Positions 9,401 through 17,456 of a stretch of 20,667 nt of DNA are shown one piece after another. Every line of letters starts with the position of its first letter. The stretch's first letter is position 1. The DNA is taken from contig WKLE02003647.1 in NCBI GenBank assembly GCA_014885115.2, positions 1 to 20,667 of the forward strand, read 5' to 3'. Both the position numbers and the translations under genes were made by a program. This DNA is from Asterionellopsis glacialis. Taxonomy: Eukaryota > Bacillariophyta > Plagiogrammaphyceae > Rhaphoneidales > Asterionellopsidaceae. The notes beneath the pieces were generated by a model that saw nothing but the letters and a program-made list of their open reading frames with translations, searched no databases and was not told where the DNA came from.

Positions 9401-9848
9401 ACAACAACTCAAGTACATCGACTTGTCTTACAACAAGTTCACTGGTCGAATCCCAGACGGCTTCATGGCCAACGTGGAAACCGATGAGAAGATCTTTGCT
9501 GATTTGTCTCATAATGCCTTGACAGGAACAGTTCCACAATCATTAGATCACCTCCCCGAACTTGTAATTCGGCTGCAGAGCAACAAGATTGAAGCTATTG
9601 ATTCAGGCCTTTGCGATCTTCAAGGTTGGAATAATGGTGATGTCAGCAACTTTGGTTGCGATGGTATTCTTTGTCCGGCAGGAAGTTCGAACTCCGATGG
9701 GCGGCACACAGAAGGTCAACCATGCGAACAATGCAAACATGCCAAACATATGGGTACCATCAATTGCAGTGCTGCCGTTGTTGCCACTGCCATGAAAACA
9801 ACCCTACTGGGACTTGGAGGTATGTTGACAATGTATCTCATGTTTTAA
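6459..9848 (+). CDS. Secreted, probably GPI-anchored leucine-rich-repeat protein with three tandem LRR/Cys-cap modules
   Basis: A 1129-residue single-exon protein. Residues 1-24 are a signal peptide ending TNA-Q, followed by a Thr run. Three homologous modules follow, roughly 35-424, 425-793 and 794-1105. Each opens with a plant-type LRR N-cap (ILxxxY...GG/SG..W....NW, then C-(N/E/D)-W-(Y/F)-G-(V/I)-x-C; Cys68/75, 457/464, 831/838). It then runs through LRRs of the LxxLxLxxNxLxGxIP type. Each closes with the same Cys-rich cap (LC...W....F-x-CDxILCP...GR......Q-C-x-x-C; CD(A/G)ILCP at 386-392, 752-758 and 1067-1073). The C-terminus has a hydrophobic run (1114-1129) with no cytoplasmic tail, after small residues around 1102-1106 (NCSAA). 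That is the pattern of a GPI signal, although a simple membrane anchor is possible. There is no kinase domain, so any signalling would need a partner. Role inferred only as cell-surface recognition or adhesion. The start context CAACAAAATG has A at -3. Confidence 0.93.
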   Translation: MRFSFGVAALPVLLLGVSSRTNAQTATTTTITVEEVDERAILTEFYQATSGPSWHTDSLWNRDDEDICNWYGVVCETLEEETGGVEEPTETVNDNGGRRTQKLTAKVTGIDMEDNNLSGRVPDSFWKLPLLDTVHVSFNNNLDVSFVKIEDAKRLRSLRIHGTATTTLNNINKVKDTMEDLHMSGVDLASTIPDEIWELTNLKALHMAQMGLQGPIPDSIGDLTNLEEFNIYENYMTGNIPSAFENLPNMRELTLSRNSLSGNLPSFINDMANMEELYLENNDFTGQLLTFQNMPKIRKLYVNYNQMTGSIPQPFLPGLIGYSGEDRVRVNLAGNLFTGEIPESLDMLQLVPMELVAKDNQFTSVNNYLCDNTAWFADDAPDPFTCDAILCPKGTYNAIGRATADQPCQRCVSNEFMGQTSCGDRDDEGILKLLYLSTGGNEWKYNDNWLSKDVPICEWYGITCWDLGDDRDGRIRHIHLDDNNLQGTIPANIYSLETLTVLSLARNDIILDFRAIAESPHMHRIDVSATKTVVFDGISDAPDFFKHLVANKLQIAGTIPKEILETKSLESISMTGCGLTGSLSPDFSQLESLKELYLYNNALRGSIPEAFSSLQQLKILSLAKNALTGPIPDGLEALPNLQALSLTDQVSKGGGISGELSALSEARALTTVMLGGNQLEGEIPKEFLRNVDLDASIAVDLSNNLLTGTVPGGLARFERMDIYLENNELSAVDDRLCARDEWMGGNVREFGCDAILCPEYTTTELGRRIYDNQECMDCTDPQAAAWLGQTQCGGTTYINSEKEILKILYDKCGGVNWHNNENWASEEEHHCDWFGIDCDEAKSVVAINLGSNAVVGTVPTEIFQLPNLQRLSFFSNSVNFDAKGIEGARNLQSLVLDNTNLNTLEGIGLARSLTSLNVRSTKIKGSIPEEISHLVNLETLNIAENNLGGTFPQWFNMLPNLNTFLAAKNQIKGPLPTFFSLQQLKYIDLSYNKFTGRIPDGFMANVETDEKIFADLSHNALTGTVPQSLDHLPELVIRLQSNKIEAIDSGLCDLQGWNNGDVSNFGCDGILCPAGSSNSDGRHTEGQPCEQCKHAKHMGTINCSAAVVATAMKTTLLGLGGMLTMYLMF

Positions 9849-9942
9849 ACAAGACCACAAGAAAACTACAATAACACCAAATATGTACACTGGCAGTAAA
9901 CACATATGAAACATCGCACACAAAGTTTTCCAACTAATTGAC

Positions 9943-9961
9943 AGCGCTTTGCCAAAGCGCT
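9943..9961. repeat. Hairpin, 8-bp stem with 3-base loop, downstream of the LRR gene
   Basis: AGCGCTTT-GCC-AAAGCGCT, about 95 bases after the LRR stop. Flanking ACAG and CTGT could lengthen the stem with a single bulged base. It would sit in the 3' UTR if the AATAAA at 10061 is used. Confidence 0.6.
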
Positions 9962-10060
9962 TCTGTAGAATCTCGTTTCTTTTACCAAGAAGAAACTGAA
10001 CAAATCTTTTAACAAATATAATTCAATGCATGTAACACCTTTTTAAATATTATATAAATC

Positions 10061-10066
10061 AATAAA
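10061..10066 (+). terminator. Candidate polyadenylation signal for the LRR gene
   Basis: AATAAA, 213 bases after the stop codon. No earlier exact copy was seen after the stop. Confidence 0.3.
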
Positions 10067-10205
10067 CAAGAAAATCCCTGTGTGTTATCCAACCCATGTA
10101 AAATTGTCTCAATATATAGTAGCTCTCAGTTTGACAAATATTTGTAGGACTTCAATTCATACATTATTACTTGATTGGCATAAGGAACAGTCTTTCCTTT
10201 TTATT

Positions 10206-10223
10206 TCCCTAAACATTTAGGGA
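10206..10223. repeat. Perfect 8-bp inverted repeat
   Basis: TCCCTAAA-CA-TTTAGGGA. AT-rich arms with a two-base spacer; no function can be assigned. Confidence 0.5.
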
Positions 10224-11195
10224 TCATTATAAATTCCAATGATTTTGAAACTCTCTGTAAAGACCAGGTAAAAAGAAGAAGTTCACCTGATTGAGTCAAT
10301 ATTTTGCATGTAAATATCTTGGGCTATATTTTATAGTAGCGAGCTAGTAAGTATAAATCAAAATTAGGGGAATCATTAGTTGAGGATTTTAACCAAAAAA
10401 AATATTTAGGCCACGTGTAGACTACTGTGAGAAGCAAATCCCTTTACCTAGTCTTTTAAACTAATTTCACGCAAGCAACCTCTCCTTTCATGATGTATCT
10501 GGTGATATATATAAATTATTTTGGAGTAAAGAATATTTAAAACAGTTGTTTTATAGTAGTATCAACAGGGCCATGGTACCAGCCCATTTTTTAATGAAGC
10601 GGACTACAGGTATCACTTACATTCACAAATAGAATTTATATTATATCATTATTCATATGTAGTATGTATGAAGGGATCATTCGCCAAATGTAGTTAGAAA
10701 ACACCCGCAAAATAGTACTTGGTGCACCGCCTCGAGGGCGCGAGATCATGGCTACAAACAGAAAGACCGAGTTGGACGGATCAAAACAGTCTCAACGATA
10801 CGCCACGTAGATTACGCGATTTAACATCAGAAGAACAAACTAAGCTACATTATCAATCAGAAGGTAGCATGGGGACAAAAAGGGTGTAATGGAAGTAGGC
10901 GGGAATATTCCCAAAGATCTTGTGCAATACAATGTTAGGCTTTGATGGAGAAAAGAAATGAGGAACGGTAGAATCGGAGAAGAAGAGAACGTCGCTTCCC
11001 AATCTAATACAGAAGAGGAGAAGGAACCAATCAAGATGGAATCACATAAAATTGGAAGTCAATAATAATTTCATTTTAATAAATAAATAAACATTTTAGA
11101 CCTATAGAGAGACAGAAAAAAAAAACAATATTGTTGTAGTTTGTTTGTTGTGGTTTGGGCGAACACATTCTCATTTAGATTTTCTTTACGTTTTT

Positions 11196-12518
11196 CTACT
11201 TATTAAGCTTGTCAACTTCGACGAGTGCATCAGCTTCCAAGTAAGCACGTTCGTAGGATTCAGGGAACCATTTCATACTGGAAGTGCCCACCATGATATC
11301 TATAGTCTTTTTCGTTCTGACGAATACATTTTCTTGAACGTAGGGGACATTATGTTTCTTGCAGATTTCTCGAACCATGGGTGCAGACTTTTGATAACTC
11401 AACATGGAAATGTTTGGCCATAAATGATGTTCAATTTGATAGTTCAGCCATCCATGCATGAAATCAACCATATCTGAACCCATCTGGAAATCAACAGATG
11501 CCAATACTTGACGAAGATAAAATGATCCTGAGAAGGGACGACACCCGTGACGGAAACGGTACAAATCATTTCCCGCATGGTTCGTGACGATAGCCATAAA
11601 TGCATGAATGTTGGTAAGGAACTCAGCAAGAACTAAGTTCTTCACAGCATTCCAATACATGGTAGGACCGTCCATTCCCATACCATGATGGTAGTAATGA
11701 CCAATAGCAAAAAGTGGAAGAGGCAACAAAAAGAAGTGGATAAGTAAATACGGCCCAAGGATGTTTACGAATAGTTCAGTTGCAGAATAAAATGGATTTC
11801 GACCAAGAAGCACATCTTTCATAACAATGGGTTCTTCTGGGTGACATCCCTTGGGGAGAGACTTGCCCTCACGACGGAGCTTGGCAAGTTTCAACTCCTT
11901 GTATGTGTTGGGTGCATAATAAAACCATTTCCACGATACCATCAAGAAGAATACCATGACATATTTGATAATTAAGGGTGCATTGGATTTTCTCAAAAAA
12001 GCTAGATTCTGTTCGACAAGATCAGGATCACGGATTTCACTAAGATTGTAATGATGACGATTATTATGCTCCACATTCCAGGCCTCAGGCATCATCCAGT
12101 CGAGCCAATCACATATACGTCTCCAAAGTGAACCAACCGCAAATTTAAAACGGTTCCATCGTCCCTTGTTGGGATGGCATTTATCATATCCACCATGGCA
12201 TGTGTGATGAGCAATCATGGTCCAACGGGCGAATGTCCATGTAGACAACATGAAGATTGAGAAGATGTTAACTCCAAATCCCATGGTAAGAATACCAGCA
12301 GCAGCACACATGTTGCTCCATCCTACAATTTTGCTCAAATGACGAACATCATCTTCGCCCTGTTGAGCCTCTAGCTTATCGCCGAGTGCCTTGATATCAA
12401 CTCGGAAAGCATTGATGTCGAATGTTTTGATCCATTCTTCATCATTTTTTAACTGAGGAGAGGAGGTCATTGTCTTTTCAGAATGAGTCTTTTGTTCAAT
12501 ACCAGCTGAGTAACACAT
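11196..12518 (-). CDS. Membrane fatty acid desaturase (three histidine boxes, no cytochrome b5 domain)
   Basis: A 440-residue single-exon integral membrane di-iron desaturase. Box 1 is HHTCH (104-108), box 2 is HNNRHH (151-156) and box 3 is QIEHH (361-365). Hydrophobic segments lie at about 68-100, 180-200, 243-275 and 293-312. The motif neighbourhoods (AHHTCHGGYD, WNVEHNNRHHYNLSE, DPDLVEQN, GWLNYQIEHHLWP) are those of the FA_desaturase superfamily. The Gln at the head of box 3 is the usual mark of front-end and related desaturases. There is no HPGG cytochrome b5 domain at either end, so electrons must come from a separate cytochrome b5 or ferredoxin. No convincing signal or plastid leader is seen. 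Two starts are plausible: Met1 at 12518 and Met17 at 12470, both with A at -3. It probably introduces a double bond into an acyl lipid; regiospecificity cannot be read from sequence. A TACCWGGTA cluster lies about 190-480 bases upstream. Confidence 0.93.
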   Translation of the reverse strand: MCYSAGIEQKTHSEKTMTSSPQLKNDEEWIKTFDINAFRVDIKALGDKLEAQQGEDDVRHLSKIVGWSNMCAAAGILTMGFGVNIFSIFMLSTWTFARWTMIAHHTCHGGYDKCHPNKGRWNRFKFAVGSLWRRICDWLDWMMPEAWNVEHNNRHHYNLSEIRDPDLVEQNLAFLRKSNAPLIIKYVMVFFLMVSWKWFYYAPNTYKELKLAKLRREGKSLPKGCHPEEPIVMKDVLLGRNPFYSATELFVNILGPYLLIHFFLLPLPLFAIGHYYHHGMGMDGPTMYWNAVKNLVLAEFLTNIHAFMAIVTNHAGNDLYRFRHGCRPFSGSFYLRQVLASVDFQMGSDMVDFMHGWLNYQIEHHLWPNISMLSYQKSAPMVREICKKHNVPYVQENVFVRTKKTIDIMVGTSSMKWFPESYERAYLEADALVEVDKLNK

Positions 12519-12708
12519 GTTGAGATGAGATCTCCTTCAACAAGTAACAAAACGATAATTTCTTTTGACCGAATTTTTCTTTTGCTTCCCAATTCAATCC
12601 CACCCAGTGGTGTACACTGTTTCATGTGAACACTTGCTATTCTCTTTTTTGTGGTGTTCGTGTTCTGCCCAACATTGTGACATGATAAAAAAAACAAAAA
12701 GCTGTAAT

Positions 12709-13000
12709 GTACCAGGTAAATAAGAATACTGTGTACCTGGGTACCAGGTACCTGGGTACATACCATGTATGTACCAGGTATGGATACCATATAAAATATG
12801 ATACCAGGTATAGTAACTAAAAGTACCAGTTATGTCCTACAGGTACCTGGTACCTGGTACAGGTACGGTAGGACTCCTACCTTGCCCAGTACCAACCAGG
12901 TATTTACTACTTTGTAGACTAGAGGGTACGAGCTCAGCAATTTTATTTTACCTGGTAGGTCCTTACCTGTAGAGGTTCTACTACTGACTGTACCTGGTAC
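12709..13000. repeat. Dense cluster of near-palindromic TACCWGGTA motifs
   Basis: Eight copies of the 9-mer TACCAGGTA/TACCTGGTA begin at 12710, 12742, 12772, 12802, 12844, 12851, 12949 and 12991. Further partial copies (CCTGGGTACC, GTACCAGTTA, CCAGTACCAACCAGG) lie between. GTAGGACTCCTAC and TCCTACAGG/CCTGTAG(A/G) words are interspersed. Spacing is irregular (7 to about 100 bases), so this is not a simple tandem satellite. It lies upstream of the desaturase start. See finding. Confidence 0.75.
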
Positions 13001-13796
13001 GATGGCCGACTGTATCGGAACTCACTTAGGGTTAAAATTTGACAACCAATATTAATATCAAACCGAGCCAATACCTTCATGTAGAGGTATAAACTGTACA
13101 GCTTATAATGTACATAAGATACCTTTGGGACAAACATGTTATACGACTCAACGTCTTATAAAATCTCGTACCTGTATTACCATGTATATCAGTATACTAA
13201 ATAATGTCCTGCATATTCTAATTGACCGTTGATAAAGCCAGCCGGTCATCTTCCGAGCATCCGCCTGTTTCGCACGGTGGTCTAAATCACTGTGCCTGTG
13301 ATAACTGTTCAACCAAAAGTGAACGAATCAAAGCAGTCTGTATGAATCGTGCATTCATCATCGATGGTATACCTACAAAAATGATGAAATAAATAATGAA
13401 AAATGAAACAAACACATCACTCCCCTACATTCTATCTAAAAAAACAAGCGGCGCGAGAATGATGACCGGAAGGATTTCGAAATTCTTGCCCTCTAGAATT
13501 GAGCAGGCTATGCTACGATGCTACTACCGGTATAATACCGGTTACCAGAGAACCAAAAAGTTCAACGCTTGCTCTAGAGCAGGCATTGGTGGTCGTCACA
13601 CCGCGACGGACAAGTAGAGATCGTCATCAGTGCAGCAGATCGTGAACGAGACTAACCAGAAAGACTTCAACGGGGCTAGAAATACAGAGTTAACACGAAC
13701 TAGAGTCGACGACGAGGCCTTTCGAGAAGTCACAAATAGGCTCTTGTAAACAAGTTTCTTTTCGCCCATCCTTGCTTGTGTTAAAATTAAAACAAA
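13001..13796. other. Intergenic region and 5' flank of the INPP4-like gene
   Basis: No supported gene. It contains the inverted repeat ACCGGTAT-A-ATACCGGT (13526-13542), flanked by two similar words, CTCTAGA...GAGCAGGC (about 13491-13509) and CTCTAGAGCAGGC (about 13572-13584). A 73-codon frame (13396-13617) has no recognisable protein. The last 50 bases before 13797 are AT-rich, as expected for a 5' UTR. Confidence 0.4.
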
Positions 13797-16700
13797 ATGA
13801 CGGAACCAATTTCATTGAGTAATTACAATCCTATCAGTACATTGGAACACCAATACGCGGAACCAGTGGGGCAGCGTGTATTGATTTTTGTCGCAGCATC
13901 TCAAGAATGCTGTATTGATGTAGAATCTGTACTTAAATTCCAGACTAAACGTGGTGGGTCGATGTCGGCTTCCCCAGCCGGAATGGTCCCGCCATTTGCA
14001 GCAGAAGTTCAAGCAACTGATGGGTCTGCAGAAGTTGAATCCGCTAATGCCACAGCTGATGATCCATTTGCGTTCTTGAATTCAAGCGAGATCGCCCCAT
14101 CTACTGCTGGTGGTGGTGGTGAAAGTTCAAGATCGGGTGGTCGTTCTCTCAAAAACAAACTTCTTTCGAAAGTAAAGGCAACAACGAAACATATCGAACG
14201 TGGAATGACTACCATGGCCATAATGGCTGACAAGGGACGCTCTAGAGATTCCTATCAATGTGTTTTGCAGGATGGATTAGGTCAATCGTGGTCTGCAACA
14301 GATTTCCAAGCAGAATCTACAGATGCAGGTCTTGTGTTCAGGATTCCCCTTGTCGTGTGGCCCTGGCTGGACCGTGAGGGTTCTGTTGTCATTTCCCTAT
14401 ATGTCAAGAGTGGTGCAACTCTACTGAAGCAACACAAACCTCATAAACTTGGTAGCATTCACTTGACAATGATGGACCTCATGACTTCAGCTTCCAAACC
14501 AAATGCCAATGGAACTGCATATTTGTCACAGTCTCTCGACTCTAATCTTGTACAGGGAGGTCAAATGCAGCTCTGTTTAGTTCGGGATAATAAATTTACT
14601 CCGGGACCTCACATTAGAGGATGGTCTCTGACAGATCCAGGAATTCAGGGATACAGCACCTTGTACCATTATCCTCTTGACCAGTCTTACCTGTACAAAA
14701 AAGGTCCTGGTCAGTGGCCGATCGCTACAGAACGGGCCGTGGAATCCTCTGTTGTGTTGCCTTTGGCAGCCGCATACGCACAACTTGCCGAACGAGCTTC
14801 CAATGTTTCCATGACCCACGCAGGATCTGTAGTGAATTCTATTCTGGAAAATCGTCACGATAGTCCGTCGAAATGCAACAATAAGGCCAGTGTAAAAGTT
14901 AGTATCTACCACATGTTGGTGAATGATGCATCCGTACCTGTCACTGCAGCTGTCAGCGTTCATTGGCAACGGCCAGATTGTATCTTTGAGGTGGAAATTA
15001 CCGGTGACACCAAGATGCCAGTGTACACGGCTGATGCAAACTTTTTCGACCAAGGCAAGGCACCAACACTTCTTTCTGAATTCCATGCCAAGGTATGTCG
15101 CCGTAATATCCTACCCGCCATTTCTCAGGGATATGCCAGAGCTCAAAAACCACTTCCCGAGGTAATGCTAGGAAATGTGGCATTGCGTGTGCGAGTCTCT
15201 ACTACAGCATCAGTTTCCGTTGTTGATAATCCCTTCGGACCCATAGGAACGGGAAGTCAATCTGTATCAGCCTCGGAAGATTACTGGCAGGCTACAATTG
15301 GTTTAGAAACCCTCTTGAACAATCCGACGGGAAAGCAACCAGGACCACTCCAAGTACCTCTCTACCATATAGTGACTGGCAAATCTATGGGATCCTTGAT
15401 TTTGACAATGCAAGTGGAGGGACCAAGTATGTCTGCTGCAAATCCAGGGCCGCAAGCGATACCGTCTACTGGAGGTCTAGTGTCGCTTGTGGGATTGGAT
15501 ACGCTCACAGAGGAAACAGGAGCTGCACCCTTTTTGGATTTCGATGCGCCGTCTGCTGAAAATATGCCGCAAGATCCAGCTAAAGTTTTGAGAAGACAAC
15601 AGTTTTCTACCATGGGACATTTCATTTCAAGTATGTATTTGCAACAGCACATACAAAAGGTTCGAACAACCGATTGTGATGAAGCGGATGATAAGGCAGT
15701 GCACTACAACAAGGCACTAGTCCAATCCTTCATGGACTGTCCGAGTCATCAGGATAAAACTCCCAAGCCCTTTAGGCCGAGCTCTACCCGCGTTGATAAG
15801 TTGGTAGCAGGCATTGGGTTCAATGTTCATGTTCAATCCTTATCTCTCAACATGTACAATGACGATGTCCAACAACAGCCTCTGCAGGGCGGCTGGTTCT
15901 ATAATATTACTTGTGGAGCACCTGCCGATCATGCCAAGGGCTTTGGAGATATTCTAGCCACGGATAACAAGTCAGCCAAGACAAAGACTAGTAGTGGGAC
16001 CAGCGCTAATAGTTCTAATACACCCGTGGGTATCATCAAAGGAGGGCTTCGTCGGTTGGAAAGCAAACGCCTTGAACTTGCCAAAGTATTGGAAGAGGCT
16101 CAATCGGCTTTGATTAATGCCGTCGGTGAGTACTTGAAATCTGCAAGTCAACGTGGTGTCCACCAGATTCCGGCTCGCCATGGATCAATAGCACCCCTCC
16201 GTTGGAGAGTCTTTGAATTGACACAAATGCTCCATACAGTTACATGGCATTGTGCAGTACGAAGATCTCACGTCTTTTCACAAGCATTAGGGGTTGCCAT
16301 TTCGTCATACTTGACATCGGTCAGTGATTCAGAAAGAGCTGCCAAGGGCTGGCCAAGCTTATGGGCTCAACATGGTTTCCTTGTTACCTTTGAGGGGTTG
16401 CTCAGTGCTGCCGGAAAAGAATTGGGCATGATCGAAGATGCTAGCATTGGTATTTCAATGTTGCGCATGGTAACTGTTGTTTTGGTGTCAGCAGATGCGC
16501 AAAAGGGAGGCAGTCAAGAAGCCAGTTGCAATCAAAGCGAAAAGGTTCCTGTTGCATATTCTCCTCACCTGGTGTACGTTCGTATGAGTTGCTCGGGTAA
16601 GGGTTCTTCCACGCAGTACCGTCTTGAGGTTGGCTTAGATCCTAATTATTATGCTGAGCGTGTCCCAGAAGCTCTCAAGAATGAAACACCTGTCCGACTT

Positions 16701-17456
16701 TACCCTGTTCTCTACCAAGTGGGTGTGGATATCCGTCAATGGGGTGCTCATGCTGGTCAAAATGCCAAAAATAATCTTAAGAATCAACTCAACAGTGCGA
16801 CATCGTCTGGCCCGGATGCTCCTACTGCTAGCGAAGAACAAGAAAAAGCCAACGCAGGAGGTCTATTGGACGACGAAGATGATGATGTTGGTATTCCAGA
16901 TAATGATGAGCTGATTGCTTTGAACTATGAAGGCTTCCGAAAGATGAATGCATATGCCAACATGATTGCTCCTCAGACTCCAGGTGAAACATTGTTGGAG
17001 AATTTCCCCGGTAGTGACGCCTCGAACAAAAATGCACATCAAAATGTGCATCCACTGTTGAGACATTTGTACAGTAATATCATGGCTTCTGCTGGAAAGA
17101 TGGCTCATGGTATTTTAGATGAAGCCGCAATGGTGGCACAGAAACTTGGTGGTGGAGGTGTCGTATTTTGTAAGAGTGGTAAGGATCGTACTGCCATGCA
17201 CGTAACCTATAAGGCAGCTCAGTATGCGCGATTATTCTTGAAGGACCCCCCTGACGAGGTATACGACGATGCAACAATGATGCGCGTGTACGGAACTCGT
17301 CTTCCAATTTGTGAGAAGAATGTTGGTCAAGCCAAGTATGCCTTCAATTCGTTGCAAGTGAAATTCATGCCTGATGCACTAAAGCCTCCTATGAATACCT
17401 TGGCTGGATTTTTGAAGGGAGGTGCTGTTTTCCGAGGTGGTGGAATTGAAAGTTAA
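13797..17456 (+). CDS. Inositol polyphosphate 4-phosphatase (INPP4)-like phosphoinositide phosphatase
   Basis: A 1219-residue single-exon protein. The signature is CKSGKDRT near the C-terminus: Cys1125 nucleophile, Arg1131 phosphate-binding, within GGVVFCKSGKDRTAMHVTYKAAQYA. This is the CX5R loop of INPP4 phosphatases (typically CKSAKDRT), which remove the 4-phosphate from PtdIns(3,4)P2. After it, YAFNSLQVKFMPDALKPP resembles the FN-x-x-Q-x-x-x-LP-x-x-x-PP end of that family. Residues about 150-265 look C2-like (beta-rich, SYQCVLQDG to GGQMQLCLV), and 370-450 may be a second beta-rich module; INPP4 proteins carry an N-terminal C2 domain for membrane binding. Residues 745-780 are helical and charged. 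Low-complexity acidic or Gly/Ser linkers lie at 75-118 and about 1000-1045. The protein is longer than animal INPP4 (just under 1000 residues). The assignment rests mainly on the catalytic loop and its flanks. The start has the context AACAAAATG. Confidence 0.85.
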   Translation: MTEPISLSNYNPISTLEHQYAEPVGQRVLIFVAASQECCIDVESVLKFQTKRGGSMSASPAGMVPPFAAEVQATDGSAEVESANATADDPFAFLNSSEIAPSTAGGGGESSRSGGRSLKNKLLSKVKATTKHIERGMTTMAIMADKGRSRDSYQCVLQDGLGQSWSATDFQAESTDAGLVFRIPLVVWPWLDREGSVVISLYVKSGATLLKQHKPHKLGSIHLTMMDLMTSASKPNANGTAYLSQSLDSNLVQGGQMQLCLVRDNKFTPGPHIRGWSLTDPGIQGYSTLYHYPLDQSYLYKKGPGQWPIATERAVESSVVLPLAAAYAQLAERASNVSMTHAGSVVNSILENRHDSPSKCNNKASVKVSIYHMLVNDASVPVTAAVSVHWQRPDCIFEVEITGDTKMPVYTADANFFDQGKAPTLLSEFHAKVCRRNILPAISQGYARAQKPLPEVMLGNVALRVRVSTTASVSVVDNPFGPIGTGSQSVSASEDYWQATIGLETLLNNPTGKQPGPLQVPLYHIVTGKSMGSLILTMQVEGPSMSAANPGPQAIPSTGGLVSLVGLDTLTEETGAAPFLDFDAPSAENMPQDPAKVLRRQQFSTMGHFISSMYLQQHIQKVRTTDCDEADDKAVHYNKALVQSFMDCPSHQDKTPKPFRPSSTRVDKLVAGIGFNVHVQSLSLNMYNDDVQQQPLQGGWFYNITCGAPADHAKGFGDILATDNKSAKTKTSSGTSANSSNTPVGIIKGGLRRLESKRLELAKVLEEAQSALINAVGEYLKSASQRGVHQIPARHGSIAPLRWRVFELTQMLHTVTWHCAVRRSHVFSQALGVAISSYLTSVSDSERAAKGWPSLWAQHGFLVTFEGLLSAAGKELGMIEDASIGISMLRMVTVVLVSADAQKGGSQEASCNQSEKVPVAYSPHLVYVRMSCSGKGSSTQYRLEVGLDPNYYAERVPEALKNETPVRLYPVLYQVGVDIRQWGAHAGQNAKNNLKNQLNSATSSGPDAPTASEEQEKANAGGLLDDEDDDVGIPDNDELIALNYEGFRKMNAYANMIAPQTPGETLLENFPGSDASNKNAHQNVHPLLRHLYSNIMASAGKMAHGILDEAAMVAQKLGGGGVVFCKSGKDRTAMHVTYKAAQYARLFLKDPPDEVYDDATMMRVYGTRLPICEKNVGQAKYAFNSLQVKFMPDALKPPMNTLAGFLKGGAVFRGGGIES

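Larger units (their letters stand above)
9849..11195. other. AT-rich intergenic region between the LRR and desaturase genes
   Basis: Two genes' 3' ends face each other across about 1.3 kb. A candidate AATAAA for the LRR gene is at 10061-10066. Two hairpins lie in the first 400 bases (listed separately). A 20-codon frame at 10748-10810 and the frame at 11034-10840 (minus) show no recognisable protein. Bases 10700-10830 are noticeably less AT-rich than their surroundings, without an assignable feature. An A-run and AATAAATAAATAAA lie near 11075-11125. Confidence 0.4.

Noticed and set aside
8945..9418. 157-codon antisense open frame within the LRR gene
   Set aside because: It is a shadow of the repetitive LRR codons. 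The sense strand carries an unmistakable protein.
10700..10830. Possible tRNA or other structured RNA in the less AT-rich patch
   Set aside because: I could not find a cloverleaf, anticodon arm or TTCRA-type T-loop on either strand.
10840..11034. 64-codon minus-strand open frame
   Set aside because: It is Ser/Pro/Leu-rich with no known domain, lies in an AT-rich spacer, and its length is within chance expectation.
13396..13617. 73-codon plus-strand open frame upstream of the INPP4-like gene
   Set aside because: It spans the palindrome at 13526 and shows no protein-like conservation or motif.
14577..15086. 169-codon antisense open frame within the INPP4-like gene
   Set aside because: It is antisense to a long supported coding region and no domain is recognised.
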